DNA from: Rodentolepis nana
Taxonomy: Eukaryota > Platyhelminthes > Cestoda > Cyclophyllidea > Hymenolepididae
Length of the DNA: 25,308 nucleotides
Direction: 5' to 3'
Assembly (NCBI GenBank): GCA_900617975.1
Contig: UZAE01013204.1
Location: 1 to 25,308, forward strand
This document shows, in pieces, positions 10,234 through 20,795 of this stretch. How positions within the stretch are numbered: the first letter of the stretch is position 1; every line of letters begins with the position of its first letter. Under the pieces are notes generated by a model that saw only the letters and a program-made list of their open reading frames with translations, was not told the origin of the DNA and did no database searches. The translations under genes were made by a program, and so were the position numbers.

Positions 10234-13200
10234 CTAGTCTGCATCGCTGCCACTCTCACTGTCCACCTTAACGACCTTCTTCGGAGGACGTCCACGACGT
10301 CTGGGCGTGGTCGAAGATGGAGCAGGTGTAGAGGTTGCGGGAACAGGGGAACTACGACGTCTAAGGCCAGTGGTACTTCGTCTAGGCCGCTTTGACATGG
10401 GTGGAGACGGTGATCTTTCTTCGGGTGGGGGAGCACAAGTAGGACATTCCCAATTGCCCTCTGGAATACTCCGAAGACCCACACATTGGGCGTGATAACC
10501 ACGGTCGCAACGATCACAAAACATCATCTGATCCTCTTCCCCCGTATCTTCGCACTCCACGCATTGTTTGCACTCCATGCATGACCAAGCATATCTACAG
10601 TAAAAAATATTGTTACTGATAATAACTAAGTAGAATTGCGTCAGACGTGCAAGGAATTTACGATGATGACTTTACATCAAGCCTCCATAATGCGGTAATT
10701 CCTTTTTCCGGAGTCAATATGAATTGGTGAGCGTTTTGTATGTACACACGGTTCCACTATTATTCATCCAAATGAAGCGCTAACAAAGATATTGAAGACA
10801 AACTTATAAAATATTTTGCGTAAAAAGGGCTAGAAAGCTAAGCCTATTTGAAAAGATAGAACTACGGAGGGCATGAGAAAAGTGTACCAGGATGTGAAGA
10901 GATTTATTAGTACTAAAATAATATTGGCTTCATTACAAGATCCTACTTGAAGAAACTGCAGGTACAAAGTACCCGAAATACAAACAATATTAGCACAAAA
11001 GCTTCAGCAAAATAGCGGGAAGTAGTTTTAACAACTATCCCTGACTGCAACAATTAAACAAAACAATGTTGCCGAGCTCTAAATCACCATAAATATCTTA
11101 GCTAATATCCGGATAATTAAAAGAAACAATGCACTGTAGTTAATAAAACTATCTATAGGCTATGCAGAAAATGAAGCGAATCGGAAACTAACAGAACGAA
11201 CACTGAAACTTGGATTTCAAACCAACCAACACCTTCTGGGGTATATATTTTGTTTTTCAACTTGATCGTGAGCTTTCTGAAGATTAAAGTAATGACATTT
11301 TATTTGCCTTGACAAATAAGTAGAACTTACGTCCTAACAGTGTCGATCATGTGCTCAGGGAGATCCAGACAACGAGCATGACCTTGTCTTGTGCATTGGG
11401 AGCAACGAAGGGGGTCAGCTGCAGGTTTCCCACACACAGTGCAGGGAGGACCCTTTTCTTCCGCTTGATCGGCTTTAGTTGGAGTACCAACGACCTCCTC
11501 ATCACGTTTTGAGCCACCGACCTTCGACGCCGAATTCTCTGGGGTAGCTGGGGCTGCAAACTCCTGTTTTGAGCTAAATTTGTGCAATCAGAAAGGCATG
11601 CCTTTTAAAGGGTGATAAGTTCGACCATCTTTAAGTAATAGGGAAGCAATACTACCATTTCAAACCAACTGTGTCTGGGTATGCAGGTAACTTCCCTGGT
11701 AAGAAACTATTTCAACTACAAGGAGATGAAACTTAAAAATAGATCTAGAATTAATCTCAACAAAGTAAGATCAAAGATTAAAAAAGATTACGATTGGTAT
11801 TGGAGAAAAAGCAACCTGAAACAAAAAGAACAAAACTTCAGTGTGGTTCACGCACCATTGTAAGGTAGATGAAAACAAGTTGTTGTTGTTGTCCAAAACA
11901 CACTGAAGCGTGTAAGGGAAGCAAGAAAAATTGAATTTAATGCTAAAATTCGGATAAATTCTTTGCCCTGAAGAGTTGGACGAAGCATTGAAATCCTATC
12001 ATACGAAAACGACATTGACACAATTGACTGGATCGACAAATTAGGATACAAAGCAGATATTTGGATACAGAGAGGATAAAATTTAGATTTTAAATCAACT
12101 AAAGATACAAAGCCTCGACAAATATTGAAAATCCAGAGACATTGAAGAATAGGTCTGTGTCAAATTTTCAAATCTGGGAAGTGAGCCTTCTAAATAATCT
12201 CAATAAAACAAATCAGGAAAATAATCTTCGAAGTACAAACAGAATTATGTGAAGAAACTATATCCATAAAAGTGCTTATAAACACAGAAAAAAGCCTGGC
12301 GATTCTAGAATTAAGATAAACTTCAAGATCTTCCTGATTTTAAAAGGATTTCTCTACATTTACTAACATAAACTCTGGCTGTTCTTAACCTTTCAACAAA
12401 AAAGGGTGTATGCATGATAAAGCGCAATTTTTCGTTAACTAAGATCGGTACACATTATCAAATCGTTATATATCTAAATACGATTGATATTAAGGCACTC
12501 ACCTATTGGCAGCTTGATTAACCACCTGATTGGGGATAATTGGATTAGAAGGATCATTTAAGGTTTGTGGTCTGGGGGCACCAGAGACATTTCCATAACG
12601 AAGATTTACAGGAAGCGGCGGTGGAAGTCGAAAAGGTCGTTTGCATTGTAGATGGGGTGGCTGTGTATGGAGTGCTTTGGATACGGGCAGATAGTTTAAT
12701 TCGATGGGTGAATAGTCAACATAGTGCTCAGTGAATTGTCCTGGAATTACAGCAATAGGGTATGATCCATTTTTAATTGCTGGGGGGTCCAAAAGTCGAT
12801 AGGGCCACTGCGGAACATGGATTTGCATAGTCTGCAGATCCCAATAGCATCTGCGTTCTTTATGACGCTCGGAAATCAACTGCTTATTGAAATCTGAAGC
12901 AGATTCCAGTGCACGTTTTCGAGCTAACTCTGCTCGAGCTTCACCTCTACCGACCCTAGCCGCCTCATATTGACGTTTTTGGTGGTCAGCGAGACGCTGA
13001 AACCGCCTTTGGCGAAAGAGGTCACTGACTACCACGTGAACGTCAGGAAAATCATTCTGAAGAAGCGTCATTACTTCATCACTGACCAGGGCCGTCAGAC
13101 CTAACTCCGCTCTACCTGGAGGAACTAGCCCAGCTTCTTGAAGCCAATTCCGCTCATAGGCATCACAGATTCGACGCTGCAAATCGGGATAACGGCGTTT

Positions 13201-13657
13201 GAAGGACTTGACCTAAATAAGTTATATAAATGCTCAAAATCCAACAAACCTTAAGATAATCAGCTAGTATTTCTTGAATAACATAGTAAGTTGGGCCGTT
13301 TTTCGAATTTACCAAAGACTCTTCAGGCCACGCGTATTCAAAAAGTTGTTCAAGTTTGATTTCTTCAGAGACATCAGCGAAAGCACTAACACGGGAAAGC
13401 ATAGTTTCAGCCTTAATACGTGAATCGCGACGATGACTTGACAAACTTTGTGACCCAAGGGAGGTCCCCTATTAAAAATTATCAAAGAAAAGTGACATTA
13501 AACGTACGGGTAGAGAGAATTCCGAGTCAATATCATTTTTTCGACTGAACGGAGTCAGTGGAAGTCCGTCAAGACTATCGTCCAAGCTGAACACAGTTTC
13601 CTCATCAAGAAGGTCCTTAGGAGGCGCATGACTTCCTTCCAATACGGGTTTAGTCAT
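10234..13657 (-). CDS. PHF10: PHD finger protein 10 (BAF45a), SWI/SNF (PBAF) subunit
   Basis: Exons on the minus strand are 13657-13508, 13468-13250, 13212-12503, 11573-11331 and 10594-10234, giving 560 residues. All junctions are GT-AG and in frame; the introns are 39, 37, 929 and 736 nt. Residues about 75-310 match the SAY region of PHF10 ([61 protein letters not shown]). Residues 404-494 are a double PHD finger with all zinc ligands: C404, C407, C417, C420, H425, C428, C446, C449 and C452, C455, C467, C470, H475, C478, C491, C494, including [15 protein letters not shown]. The tail has an AT-hook-like RRRGRPPKK (539-547) and an acidic end. In the family this subunit sits in the PBAF nucleosome remodeller and reads histone H3. 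The start is the first in-frame ATG; the upstream TTG is not used. Human PHF10 is similar in length (about 500). Confidence 0.93.
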
Positions 13658-13659
13658 TA

Positions 13660-16090
13660 TATTTTTATTAATTCGCAAAGATCAAATGGGACTAAGCAAC
13701 AAAGGCAGTTTCCTATTGGCTATTGCAGACATTTAGATTTAGCGCTTTTCAATGTCATATTTAAAATTAGTTCGGAAGGTAATATACAAATCTACCTTTA
13801 TATCACAAAATAAACAATATTTACAATTTTATAATTTTTAATATTAATACATTTAACATGATTAGTTTTCTTTTTCCCACTTCTTTGTTTTATCAACTTG
13901 TAATTTAAATAGAGCAAAGAAAATTAACCACTCGCATTCTTCTTACAGTTGCCTCACGTCATTTCTTTACAGTCCTTCTCAGTTAGCATATTCATCTCAA
14001 ACTGCCACTAATTCGATTTCGAACTGTTTTGCCAACTCTATCTTATGGTACATCGAGTCGAAATAGGCTGGTGCCATAAGTTACGAATTTAAGTATTTAA
14101 AAAGTGTCAAAATGTGTTTCTAAAGAGCAATGAGCTTTCATAGAAAAAATATTAAACCTTCCATTATTACTAGGAGAATAAGCATGTTTCTTAAATTATA
14201 TATCTAATTTTGTACGTTTTGAAATATTGTTGTTCTACAGTTTATTTTAATCCACCAAACTTACAAGATGGTAATGCAATGCGAATAATATTAGGTATTC
14301 TTCCTTGACAAAAGAAATACTTTTAATTATGCCTTTTATCACATTATCATTGAGAAAAATTATTAAGCGTAAATTGGTCTTCTGTGAATTGATAGAATTT
14401 TCATGATACCGTCCATAGTACGATTTGAACACTAAATCATTACTGTAATTCCCAAATCCGCTTGCTGTATTACTGAGACCGAAATTGGAGCCAAATGCTA
14501 AAAAACTAAATCTAGTGTTTTAGTGTTCAACAAGCAGACATTTAATTAAAGCGTGAATTCTCTGAATGTGCAAAGGGCGGGAAAGAGTTAGAGAGATAGC
14601 AGAACAGGACATACTTCTTGATCTATGTATGGGTCGCGATAGGCTTATTGTAATACCAATGGCCATTGTTTTCGGTACTTAGCTTTGATTGAAATGTTGG
14701 GACACGCCGGATTGGACGTATGGACAGGGTGGCAATTTGGTTTGTGTGCCATCGGGAAATGCAATTTGCTGATTGGAGGATCTATCATAAATTGGAAATA
14801 CGTGGTATTCGAGAGATTTATTTCAGGCGCAAGTATTTCGATGGACAAGAATGGATTTCGAAGGGGAGAGAGTAATAGGAATTTCCGCTTTTTTGTGATT
14901 TAAGGACCACTAGAGCCACCCTTTTTTCAGCCGACTTACGCTTGGAAGGAGACAGGGATTGCCCATTTCAGTGCTTTGGTAACCTAATCGAGTGCTGCTT
15001 ATTCTCTACGCCGATGCACGACACTATATTGACCTCATGGTTTTGGGGTGGGGCATCTAGTTTTCTGATTAATTGACGTAGTGGAAAAGCAATGTATTTA
15101 CAGAAATTGGAAGCACTACGACATGATGCAAGCCTTTAGTAAGATTGACTACTTACTCCAGTTCTTCAGAAATTGCTCGAGATAACAGATAACTTCAAGT
15201 TCATTAAATTTGGAATAGACTAAAGTTGATCTTCTCCAATGAGTCGTATTTTAGTTGTGGGGAAGAACTACCCTAGTTTTCATGCGGGTTTTCCTGGAAT
15301 TGATTCCACTTCAACTTGAACAATGTACAGTCACTCACGCAAACAAATTTGGTGATAAACGTTGGGGTAAATGACGGGAGAACAATTGTTTTGCCAAGAG
15401 AAAATATTTAAAAATAATTCATGATTGCAATATCAAAAAAAATTTGTAGCAGCTTCAGTATGTTTTGTTCTATTCGTAAGTTTATCGAAGATTCTCCATT
15501 GCTTATATGATGATCAGCAGATCGGATGTTCATGACCACTACTTACACATTTTCTGCCATTCCTCGCTCACCTTTTCATAGAACACGTCACTTTCGAATC
15601 TCTCATTTTGGGGCGTTGTCTTCGGCTGCCTCAAACAGAGAACTGCTTCTCATTGAGAGATCGCTATTTTCTGCATTCCAGACAAACCTCATATTTGATA
15701 TGGTTTCTGTTTTATGCACCATTGGTACTTGAGTTACTTCATTCACCTTTCTGTTAATTAGTGTCGTATATCCGCAGATTTTAATTCCTCTCCAAACCCC
15801 TCATCTTAGACTAGACTGTTTGTCCTATCACCTGAGTAACTATTAGTTTAGGTTTATCGATGGCGTTCACTTATCTTGAACTCAGTTTTCATTTTGTGCA
15901 TTGTCTCCGAATACTAATGTTTGCCAAACATGACAGCTGCTTGGAAAAAATCACTCAAAGTTTCAAAAAGAAATTAATTTAGTTCCACACACTCTCCATG
16001 TCCAATTTTCTGCATCCATTAGTAATGTCCTCCAAAGTGATTTCAATACCTACTTTAAGCATTTCGAGCATTCGACAAAAAAAACCGGTT
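13660..16090. other. Long intergenic stretch upstream of PHF10
   Basis: The first part should hold the PHF10 promoter or leader; a TTGCTTAG acceptor-like site about 40 bases before the ATG could serve cis or trans splicing. The rest is AT-rich. Frames at 14645-14903 on both strands and 15526-15732 have no recognisable domains. I see no RNA gene. Confidence 0.4.
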
Positions 16091-16098
16091 AGGCAGCA

Positions 16099-16346
16099 AT
16101 GACGAAATGCTCGAAGATCACTTAATAATTGCGACACAGGAAAGGCGCAGTTCACAAACTATTGATGCCATTTGTGAAGATTATTCAGTCGAAATCAAAC
16201 CAGTTTGGAAGAGAAGTGGGAAATTTGGAAGACTGCTCATCAAATTATTCAGAGAGCGAGTGAGTCGAGACAGTATCACGGAAAATAACATTAGAAGTAG
16301 TCCTGGATTCAATGAGGTCTTTGAGCCTTCCATGCTCAGCATCTAA
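16099..16346 (+). CDS. Exon-like ORF of unknown product (weak)
   Basis: I do not recognise this. It could be a terminal exon: an acceptor-like GGTTAGGCAG ends at 16098, and the frame continues about 82 codons to TAA at 16346 with a mixed, coding-like composition. It contains two dibasic sites (WKRSGKFGR and FRERVSRD), which might suggest a processed peptide, but no signal peptide, AATAAA or partner exon is visible. It may be a chance ORF. Confidence 0.25.
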
Positions 16347-16372
16347 TTAGCTTCTAACAACAAAATTTTAAA

Positions 16373-16704
16373 TTCCAATTACCTGGGGTGTGGGATAGAC
16401 TTACCTCCTCGTGGTGCACCCTGGGCAACGTATAATACCACGGCAAAAAAGTCAATTAACCTTCAGTTGACTTCTCACTTCAAACAACCATCACCCCCAC
16501 TCAATGTCATATTCGACCCCTACACAGTACTCATCTTACCCTTTCTGTCCCTTTTACATCTGTGAATCACTGTTGTATTCCCCCTCCCGAATTCTTCTCA
16601 CTTTGATGTTTCTCCTCATCTCTGTGAAGCTTGAAGTCAACTAAAAAGCTAATGATAACAATCAAAACGCCTGCCATTTGTTATAAATAATTTCAAATTA
16701 CCTG
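16373..16704 (+). mobile_element. SINE-like retroposon, copy 2, with target-site duplication
   Basis: The body (16386-16691) opens GGTGTGGGATAGACTTACC and ends GCCTGCCATTTG with tail TTATAAATAAT. It is flanked by TTCCAATTACCTG (16373-16385) and TTCAAATTACCTG (16692-16704), a 13-bp target-site duplication with one difference. This shows retroposition and sets the limits of the family. Confidence 0.85.
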
Positions 16705-17022
16705 AAACCTGAACGAGATCGTTTTGAAAAATTATAGGAAATTATACTTATGTGAAATATTTATGGGTACAAAATCTTTACTTGTGTTAAGGAGATGACT
16801 CAAAGCCTAACTTGACCGGAGGTATAAACCATCTCTACTGATCCGATTAATTCTCCTCAAGATTAATTGATTTTGACCACAGAACTGCGCGTTTTACTGC
16901 CATTTATCCTGAATATTCTAGAGCTAGCAACAACGACTCATGCCTTACGAAATCAGCATAAAAGCGTCATTTTTTGTTTAAATTTTGTGCATGATAGTTT
17001 GCAATTTACTTTCCGTAATCAT
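16705..17022. other. Intergenic DNA
   Basis: No gene or element is seen. Confidence 0.4.
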
Positions 17023-17114
17023 TTAAATCTCTTTCACAGTAGTTTTGGGAAATTTTGGCTCTTTTGAAGAAGAATACTCGTTCAAGTAGTTCACAACTCC
17101 AGTTGCTCCAGGAA
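17023..17114 (-). CDS. Possible terminal exon of an unidentified minus-strand gene
   Basis: A good acceptor (ATCACTTGTGTCAG) is followed on the minus strand by an open frame with coding-like content (PGATGVVNYLNEYSSSKEPK) to a TAA at 17023. The frame also stays open upstream through a C-rich (poly-G on plus) tract to 17274, but that part is low complexity. The product is unknown and no AATAAA is obvious. It could belong with the exon-like ORF at 17316-17529, although I could not find junctions that join them in frame. Confidence 0.3.
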
Positions 17115-17157
17115 CTGACACAAGTGATGATTGGATGTGACAAGGTATGGCAAAAAT

Positions 17158-17181
17158 GGGGGGTGGGGTGGGGGGGGGTGG
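17158..17181. repeat. G-rich tract
   Basis: G runs of 8, 4 and 9 are separated by single T residues, with GG then C after. This is one of four long G tracts in the window. Confidence 0.9.
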
Positions 17182-17315
17182 CGGATGAGGAAAACCTTCT
17201 AATTTAATTCCTGAATATTTTGAGTTGCGATTTAGCTCTATAGAATTGGACAGTATCATGCTGAATGATGTCACTTTTCTGCAAAATCAACTTGATTTAG
17301 TTGTTTAAACAATAT

Positions 17316-17529
17316 TCAACTGCAACTGATTCTTCCGCTTAGAGCTATTTGTGACGAATTATCATACGTACATCCAACTAAATTGTCTGCACAGTTGAAT
17401 ATAATCACGTGAGTCCCCGGGATACTTCCAACATAGTTAACAGGTTGCTCTGATTCAACTATGACTTCCAATACGCCGTCATCAAATTTTGAGAGTCGTT
17501 CTGATTTCCGGTTCACCATATATATATCC
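17316..17529 (-). CDS. Possible exon with weak LDL-receptor-like (YWTD/EGF) resemblance
   Basis: The minus frame is open from 17585 to a TGA at 17316. An acceptor-like AACAATAG at 17530 would start an exon reading DIYMVNRKSERLSKFDDG, then VESEQPV and FNCADNLVGCTYDNSSQIAL. The spacing is loosely like an LDLR class B repeat followed by NxCADNxGxC of an EGF module in LRP-type receptors, but no motif is complete and FWTN upstream lies beyond the inverted-repeat boundary at 17539. I treat it as probable coding of unknown family. The stop could be read-through of a donor near 17320. Confidence 0.35.
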
Positions 17530-17915
17530 CTATTGTTCCAATTAAATTTGTTAGTCCAAAATTGGCATGGCCAAGATGGAAGCAATTAACCATAAAATAC
17601 AGTGTTGGCTATAGCAGCCTCTCGGATATTCAAGACCGGCTGGATGGAAAACACTATACAACATCTGTCTGACGTGTTCATCGCCTGCCTCGACGTTGGT
17701 CATATTAACCACAGCAATAAAATAATGGCTACTGAGCCAAGTTAAAGTTGAACAACTTGTTCACTGAGAAGGAACCTACAGAGGCATTTCTTCATCACCT
17801 TGGGACACAAACTGAACGCGGGCATCTCATTTCATCATGACCGACCTTAAGGCCAGCTCTAATAGGCCAGTTTTGTGGAAATTGCAGAATTCAGGTTGGT
17901 ATGTCGCAGACAAAT

Positions 17916-18197
17916 TTATTTCAACTTAGCTGCACAAAACGCCAGTTTCTCTGCGACTTCGGGATTGATTTCATAAGCCAGATTGAGCAGACACTGCCTC
18001 AACGAAGGCTCTCCACAATGCGCGGATTTATTCACCACTGGTGTTGGTGGTATCCTGGAGGTCGTTGTCCGGAGTGTGGATTTCTCAGTTGAGTTAGGTG
18101 GATATCTGGGAGTTACTCTCAGACTCGGAGTGGGGAGAATCTCCGACTGACACATGCGATCTGGAATTGTTGTCTGCTTGGATGCTTGCTTGGACAT
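17916..18197 (-). CDS. 93-residue single-module relative of the repeat protein, left copy
   Basis: The ATG start reads MSKQASKQTTIPDRM. The first 60 residues are Ser/Thr/Pro-rich and basic. The C-terminal half reads EPSLRQCLLNLAYEINPEVA and then EKLAFCAAKLK, matching helix A of the 890-residue protein: SVKQCLRLLSEKLNPEL there against SLRQCLLNLAYEINPEV here, with Q, C, L and NPE in the same places. No signal peptide is visible. The gene is apparently intronless, with a TATA box about 143 bases upstream (18340-18345) and AATAAA overlapping the stop. An identical copy is at 20513-20794. Function is unknown; the shared module suggests the same complex or structure as the large protein. Confidence 0.7.
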   Translation of the reverse strand: MSKQASKQTTIPDRMCQSEILPTPSLRVTPRYPPNSTEKSTLRTTTSRIPPTPVVNKSAHCGEPSLRQCLLNLAYEINPEVAEKLAFCAAKLK

Positions 18198-18339
18198 GGA
18201 GGATTTACTTTGGAGCTTATTTTCTTTAGGGAGGTATTGATTTCCTAGGGTGTGTCAAGTCTTTTCAATTCCTTCAAAATCCAGCTGTCTGAGTGAGGAT
18301 AGTCCCGTTTCTTTGCTAGCATGACTCTGGTCTAATCCA

Positions 18340-18345
18340 TTTATA
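18340..18345 (-). promoter_or_regulatory. TATA box of the 93-residue gene, left copy
   Basis: TATAAA on the minus strand, followed by a leader of about 115 bases before the ATG at 18197. The mirror copy is 20365-20370. Confidence 0.45.
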
Positions 18346-18597
18346 CAGGCAGTGCAAGTACTATAACGCTGTCACGATTACGATTTCCACATCACTTTGC
18401 TGTATTCTTGTGCCTTGACGCATGATATTACTGCAGTCACGCTTTAACTACAAACGTCATTTCTTCACCAAGATATTCGTGCCAACTCCAAAGTGGTATG
18501 CTTGAGAGTGCTGACCTCCAAGAGGGTGAATTGCTAGAGTTACTGAATTAAATGTTTGGAACAACTAGAAGATATAGTTATGATGGTATGATGGCAT

Positions 18598-19027
18598 ATG
18601 ATTGGCTGGTGGTGAGCGATAGACTTATCTCCACGTGGTGCCTCCTGGGCAACGCATGCTCACACGGCAAAAAAGTCTATTAACTGGGAGTTGACTTCTG
18701 ACTTCAAATTACCATGACCCCACGGTATGTCATATTCGACCCCTTCCACAGTACTCAACTGGCCTTTCTCTGCCTTTGTGTCTGTCTGTTTGTCTCTTAC
18801 ATCTCTTTCCTCCTCCTCTCTGTGAAGCCCAAAGTCAGCTAAAGGGTTAAATCATTATTCTGTCCACCCTCTCGACTTTTTGTCACTTTGATGTGAATCG
18901 CTCTTCTTTTCCCCTGTCGAATTTTTCTTACTTTAATGTTTCTCTCTTCTGTGAAACTCGAAGTCAGCTAAAGAGCTAATGATAGCTATCAAAATGCCTG
19001 CCATTTGAAAAAAATGATTGGCTGGTG
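18598..19027 (+). mobile_element. SINE-like retroposon, copy 3, with 14-bp target-site duplication
   Basis: ATGATTGGCTGGTG occurs at 18598-18611 and again at 19014-19027, flanking a body of 402 bp ending CCATTTG plus seven A. The body is longer than its relatives because it holds two versions of the CTGTGAA...AGTCAGCTAAA block; 88 bp (18807-18894) are absent from the mirror copy. It opens GTGAGCGATAGACTTATCTCC. Confidence 0.9.
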
Positions 19028-19376
19028 AAACTCAGAGCCACTGTGAATCATAAAGATATCGCAGTGTATAACTTAAACCCACCATCAATATGCCTGTGGT
19101 GACTCTAATGATTGCCTTGACCCTTTACAAATCTTAGACAGCATATCATTTCTCCAGCATTCTCAGCGGGATACAGACTGTCTTTGAAATGCTTTATTAG
19201 CCCCAAGGTCAAGTGACTATACAACCAGTTTAATCTTCTCGAAACTTCGAGTTCCCACCTACTAGAATCAACTTCTATCATCTAACTCCTCTGGTCGTCC
19301 CTTTCAGCCAATGCCGCCTACATTTCAATCATGACGTCATTTCGTCTCTCATGTCTATCTCCAAAGTCTCATTAAA
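19028..19376. other. Spacer between inverted-repeat arms
   Basis: Single-copy in this window and without recognisable genes. It ends abruptly where a third copy of the 93-residue gene's upstream region begins at 19377. Confidence 0.5.
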
Positions 19377-19784
19377 ATACCATCATAACTATATCTTCTA
19401 GTTGTTCCAAACATTTAATTCAGTAACTCTAGCAATTCACCCTCTTGGAGGTCAGCACTCTCAAGCATACCACTTTGGAGTTGGCACGAATATCTTGGTG
19501 AAGAAATGACGTTTGTAGTTAAAGCGTGACTGCAGTAATATCATGCGTCAAGGCACAAGAATACAGCAAAGTGATGTGGAAATCGTAATCGTGACAGCGT
19601 TATAGTACTTGCACTGCCTGTATAAATGGATTAGACCAGAGTCATGCTAGCAAAGAAACGGGACTATCCTCACTCAGACAGCTGGATTTTGAAGGAATTG
19701 AAAAGACTTGACACACCCTAGGAAATCAATACCTCCCTAAAGAAAATAAGCTCCAAAGTAAATCCTCCATGTCCAAGCAAGCAT
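19377..19784 (+). pseudogene. Third, truncated copy of the 93-residue gene's promoter and first codons
   Basis: These 408 bases are a direct copy of 20121-20528 (offset 744): upstream region, TATA box, leader, ATG at 19769 and five codons. They stop at the single N at 19785. The break is at an assembly gap, so this is probably an unresolved contig overlap or second allele, not a real broken gene. Confidence 0.75.
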
Positions 19785-19785
19785 N
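19785..19785. other. Single N, likely contig join
   Basis: The only ambiguous base here. Sequence to its left continues at 20529 after an identical 408-bp run; sequence to its right begins within a SINE poly-T. Both sides look like contig ends. Confidence 0.7.
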
Positions 19786-20112
19786 TTTTTCAAATGGCAG
19801 GCATTTTGATAGCTATCATTAGCTCTTTAGCTGACTTCGAGTTTCACAGAAGAGAGAAACATTAAAGTAAGAAAAATTCGACAGGGGAAAAGAAGAGCGA
19901 TTCAGAGATGTAAGAGACAAACAGACAGACACAAAGGCAGAGAAAGGCCAGTTGAGTACTGTGGAAGGGGTCGAATATGACATACCGTGGGGTCATGGTA
20001 ATTTGAAGTCAGAAGTCAACTCCCAGTTAATAGACTTTTTTGCCGTGTGAGCATGCGTTGCCCAGGAGGCACCACGTGGAGATAAGTCTATCGCTCACCA
20101 CCAGCCAATCAT
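19786..20112 (-). mobile_element. SINE-like retroposon, copy 4 (mirror of copy 3)
   Basis: Begins in the poly-T (poly-A tail on the minus strand) beside the N and runs to 20098; the adjoining target duplication on the 5' side is at 20099-20112, and the 3' duplication is lost at the N. The antisense splice-donor-like site is altered to GATAAGT here, as in copy 3. Confidence 0.85.
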
Positions 20113-20364
20113 ATGCCATCATACCATCATAACTATATCTTCTAGTTGTTCCAAACATTTAATTCAGTAACTCTAGCAATTCACCCTCTTGGAGGTCAGC
20201 ACTCTCAAGCATACCACTTTGGAGTTGGCACGAATATCTTGGTGAAGAAATGACGTTTGTAGTTAAAGCGTGACTGCAGTAATATCATGCGTCAAGGCAC
20301 AAGAATACAGCAAAGTGATGTGGAAATCGTAATCGTGACAGCGTTATAGTACTTGCACTGCCTG

Positions 20365-20370
20365 TATAAA
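20365..20370 (+). promoter_or_regulatory. TATA box of the 93-residue gene, right copy
   Basis: TATAAATGG context, about 143 bases before the ATG at 20513. Confidence 0.45.
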
Positions 20371-20512
20371 TGGATTAGACCAGAGTCATGCTAGCAAAGA
20401 AACGGGACTATCCTCACTCAGACAGCTGGATTTTGAAGGAATTGAAAAGACTTGACACACCCTAGGAAATCAATACCTCCCTAAAGAAAATAAGCTCCAA
20501 AGTAAATCCTCC

Positions 20513-20794
20513 ATGTCCAAGCAAGCATCCAAGCAGACAACAATTCCAGATCGCATGTGTCAGTCGGAGATTCTCCCCACTCCGAGTCTGAGAGTAACTC
20601 CCAGATATCCACCTAACTCAACTGAGAAATCCACACTCCGGACAACGACCTCCAGGATACCACCAACACCAGTGGTGAATAAATCCGCGCATTGTGGAGA
20701 GCCTTCGTTGAGGCAGTGTCTGCTCAATCTGGCTTATGAAATCAATCCCGAAGTCGCAGAGAAACTGGCGTTTTGTGCAGCTAAGTTGAAATAA
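20513..20794 (+). CDS. 93-residue single-module relative of the repeat protein, right copy
   Basis: Identical protein and, as far as I compared, identical DNA to the left copy on the opposite strand, divergently arranged about 2.3 kb apart. It has the Ser/Thr/Pro basic N-terminal part and the C-terminal QCLLNLAYEINPEVAEKL module. The lack of any difference means either very recent inverted duplication with no time to diverge, gene conversion, or a single gene shown twice by misassembly. Because of the gap at 19785 I favour counting it as one certain gene until the join is tested. Confidence 0.7.
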   Translation: MSKQASKQTTIPDRMCQSEILPTPSLRVTPRYPPNSTEKSTLRTTTSRIPPTPVVNKSAHCGEPSLRQCLLNLAYEINPEVAEKLAFCAAKLK

Positions 20795-20795
20795 A
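20790..20795 (+). promoter_or_regulatory. Polyadenylation signal overlapping the stop codon of the 93-residue gene
   Basis: AATAAA contains the TAA stop (20792-20794). The mirror is at 17915-17920. No other AATAAA lies nearby downstream. Confidence 0.45.

Larger units (their letters stand above)
17539..19013. repeat. Left arm of a large inverted repeat
   Basis: Position p pairs with 38710-p on the right arm. Spot comparison from 17539 to 18806 against 19904 to 21171 (1268 bp) shows no mismatch, across coding, non-coding and SINE sequence. Beyond 18806 the left arm has 88 extra bases (18807-18894), then matches again to the SINE tail at 19013. Identity this high means very recent duplication or one locus assembled twice. 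Confidence 0.9.

Noticed and set aside
14645..14903. Open frames on both strands with Cys and Trp
   Set aside because: No recognisable domain, no matching splice sites, and two frames compete; not enough to call an exon.
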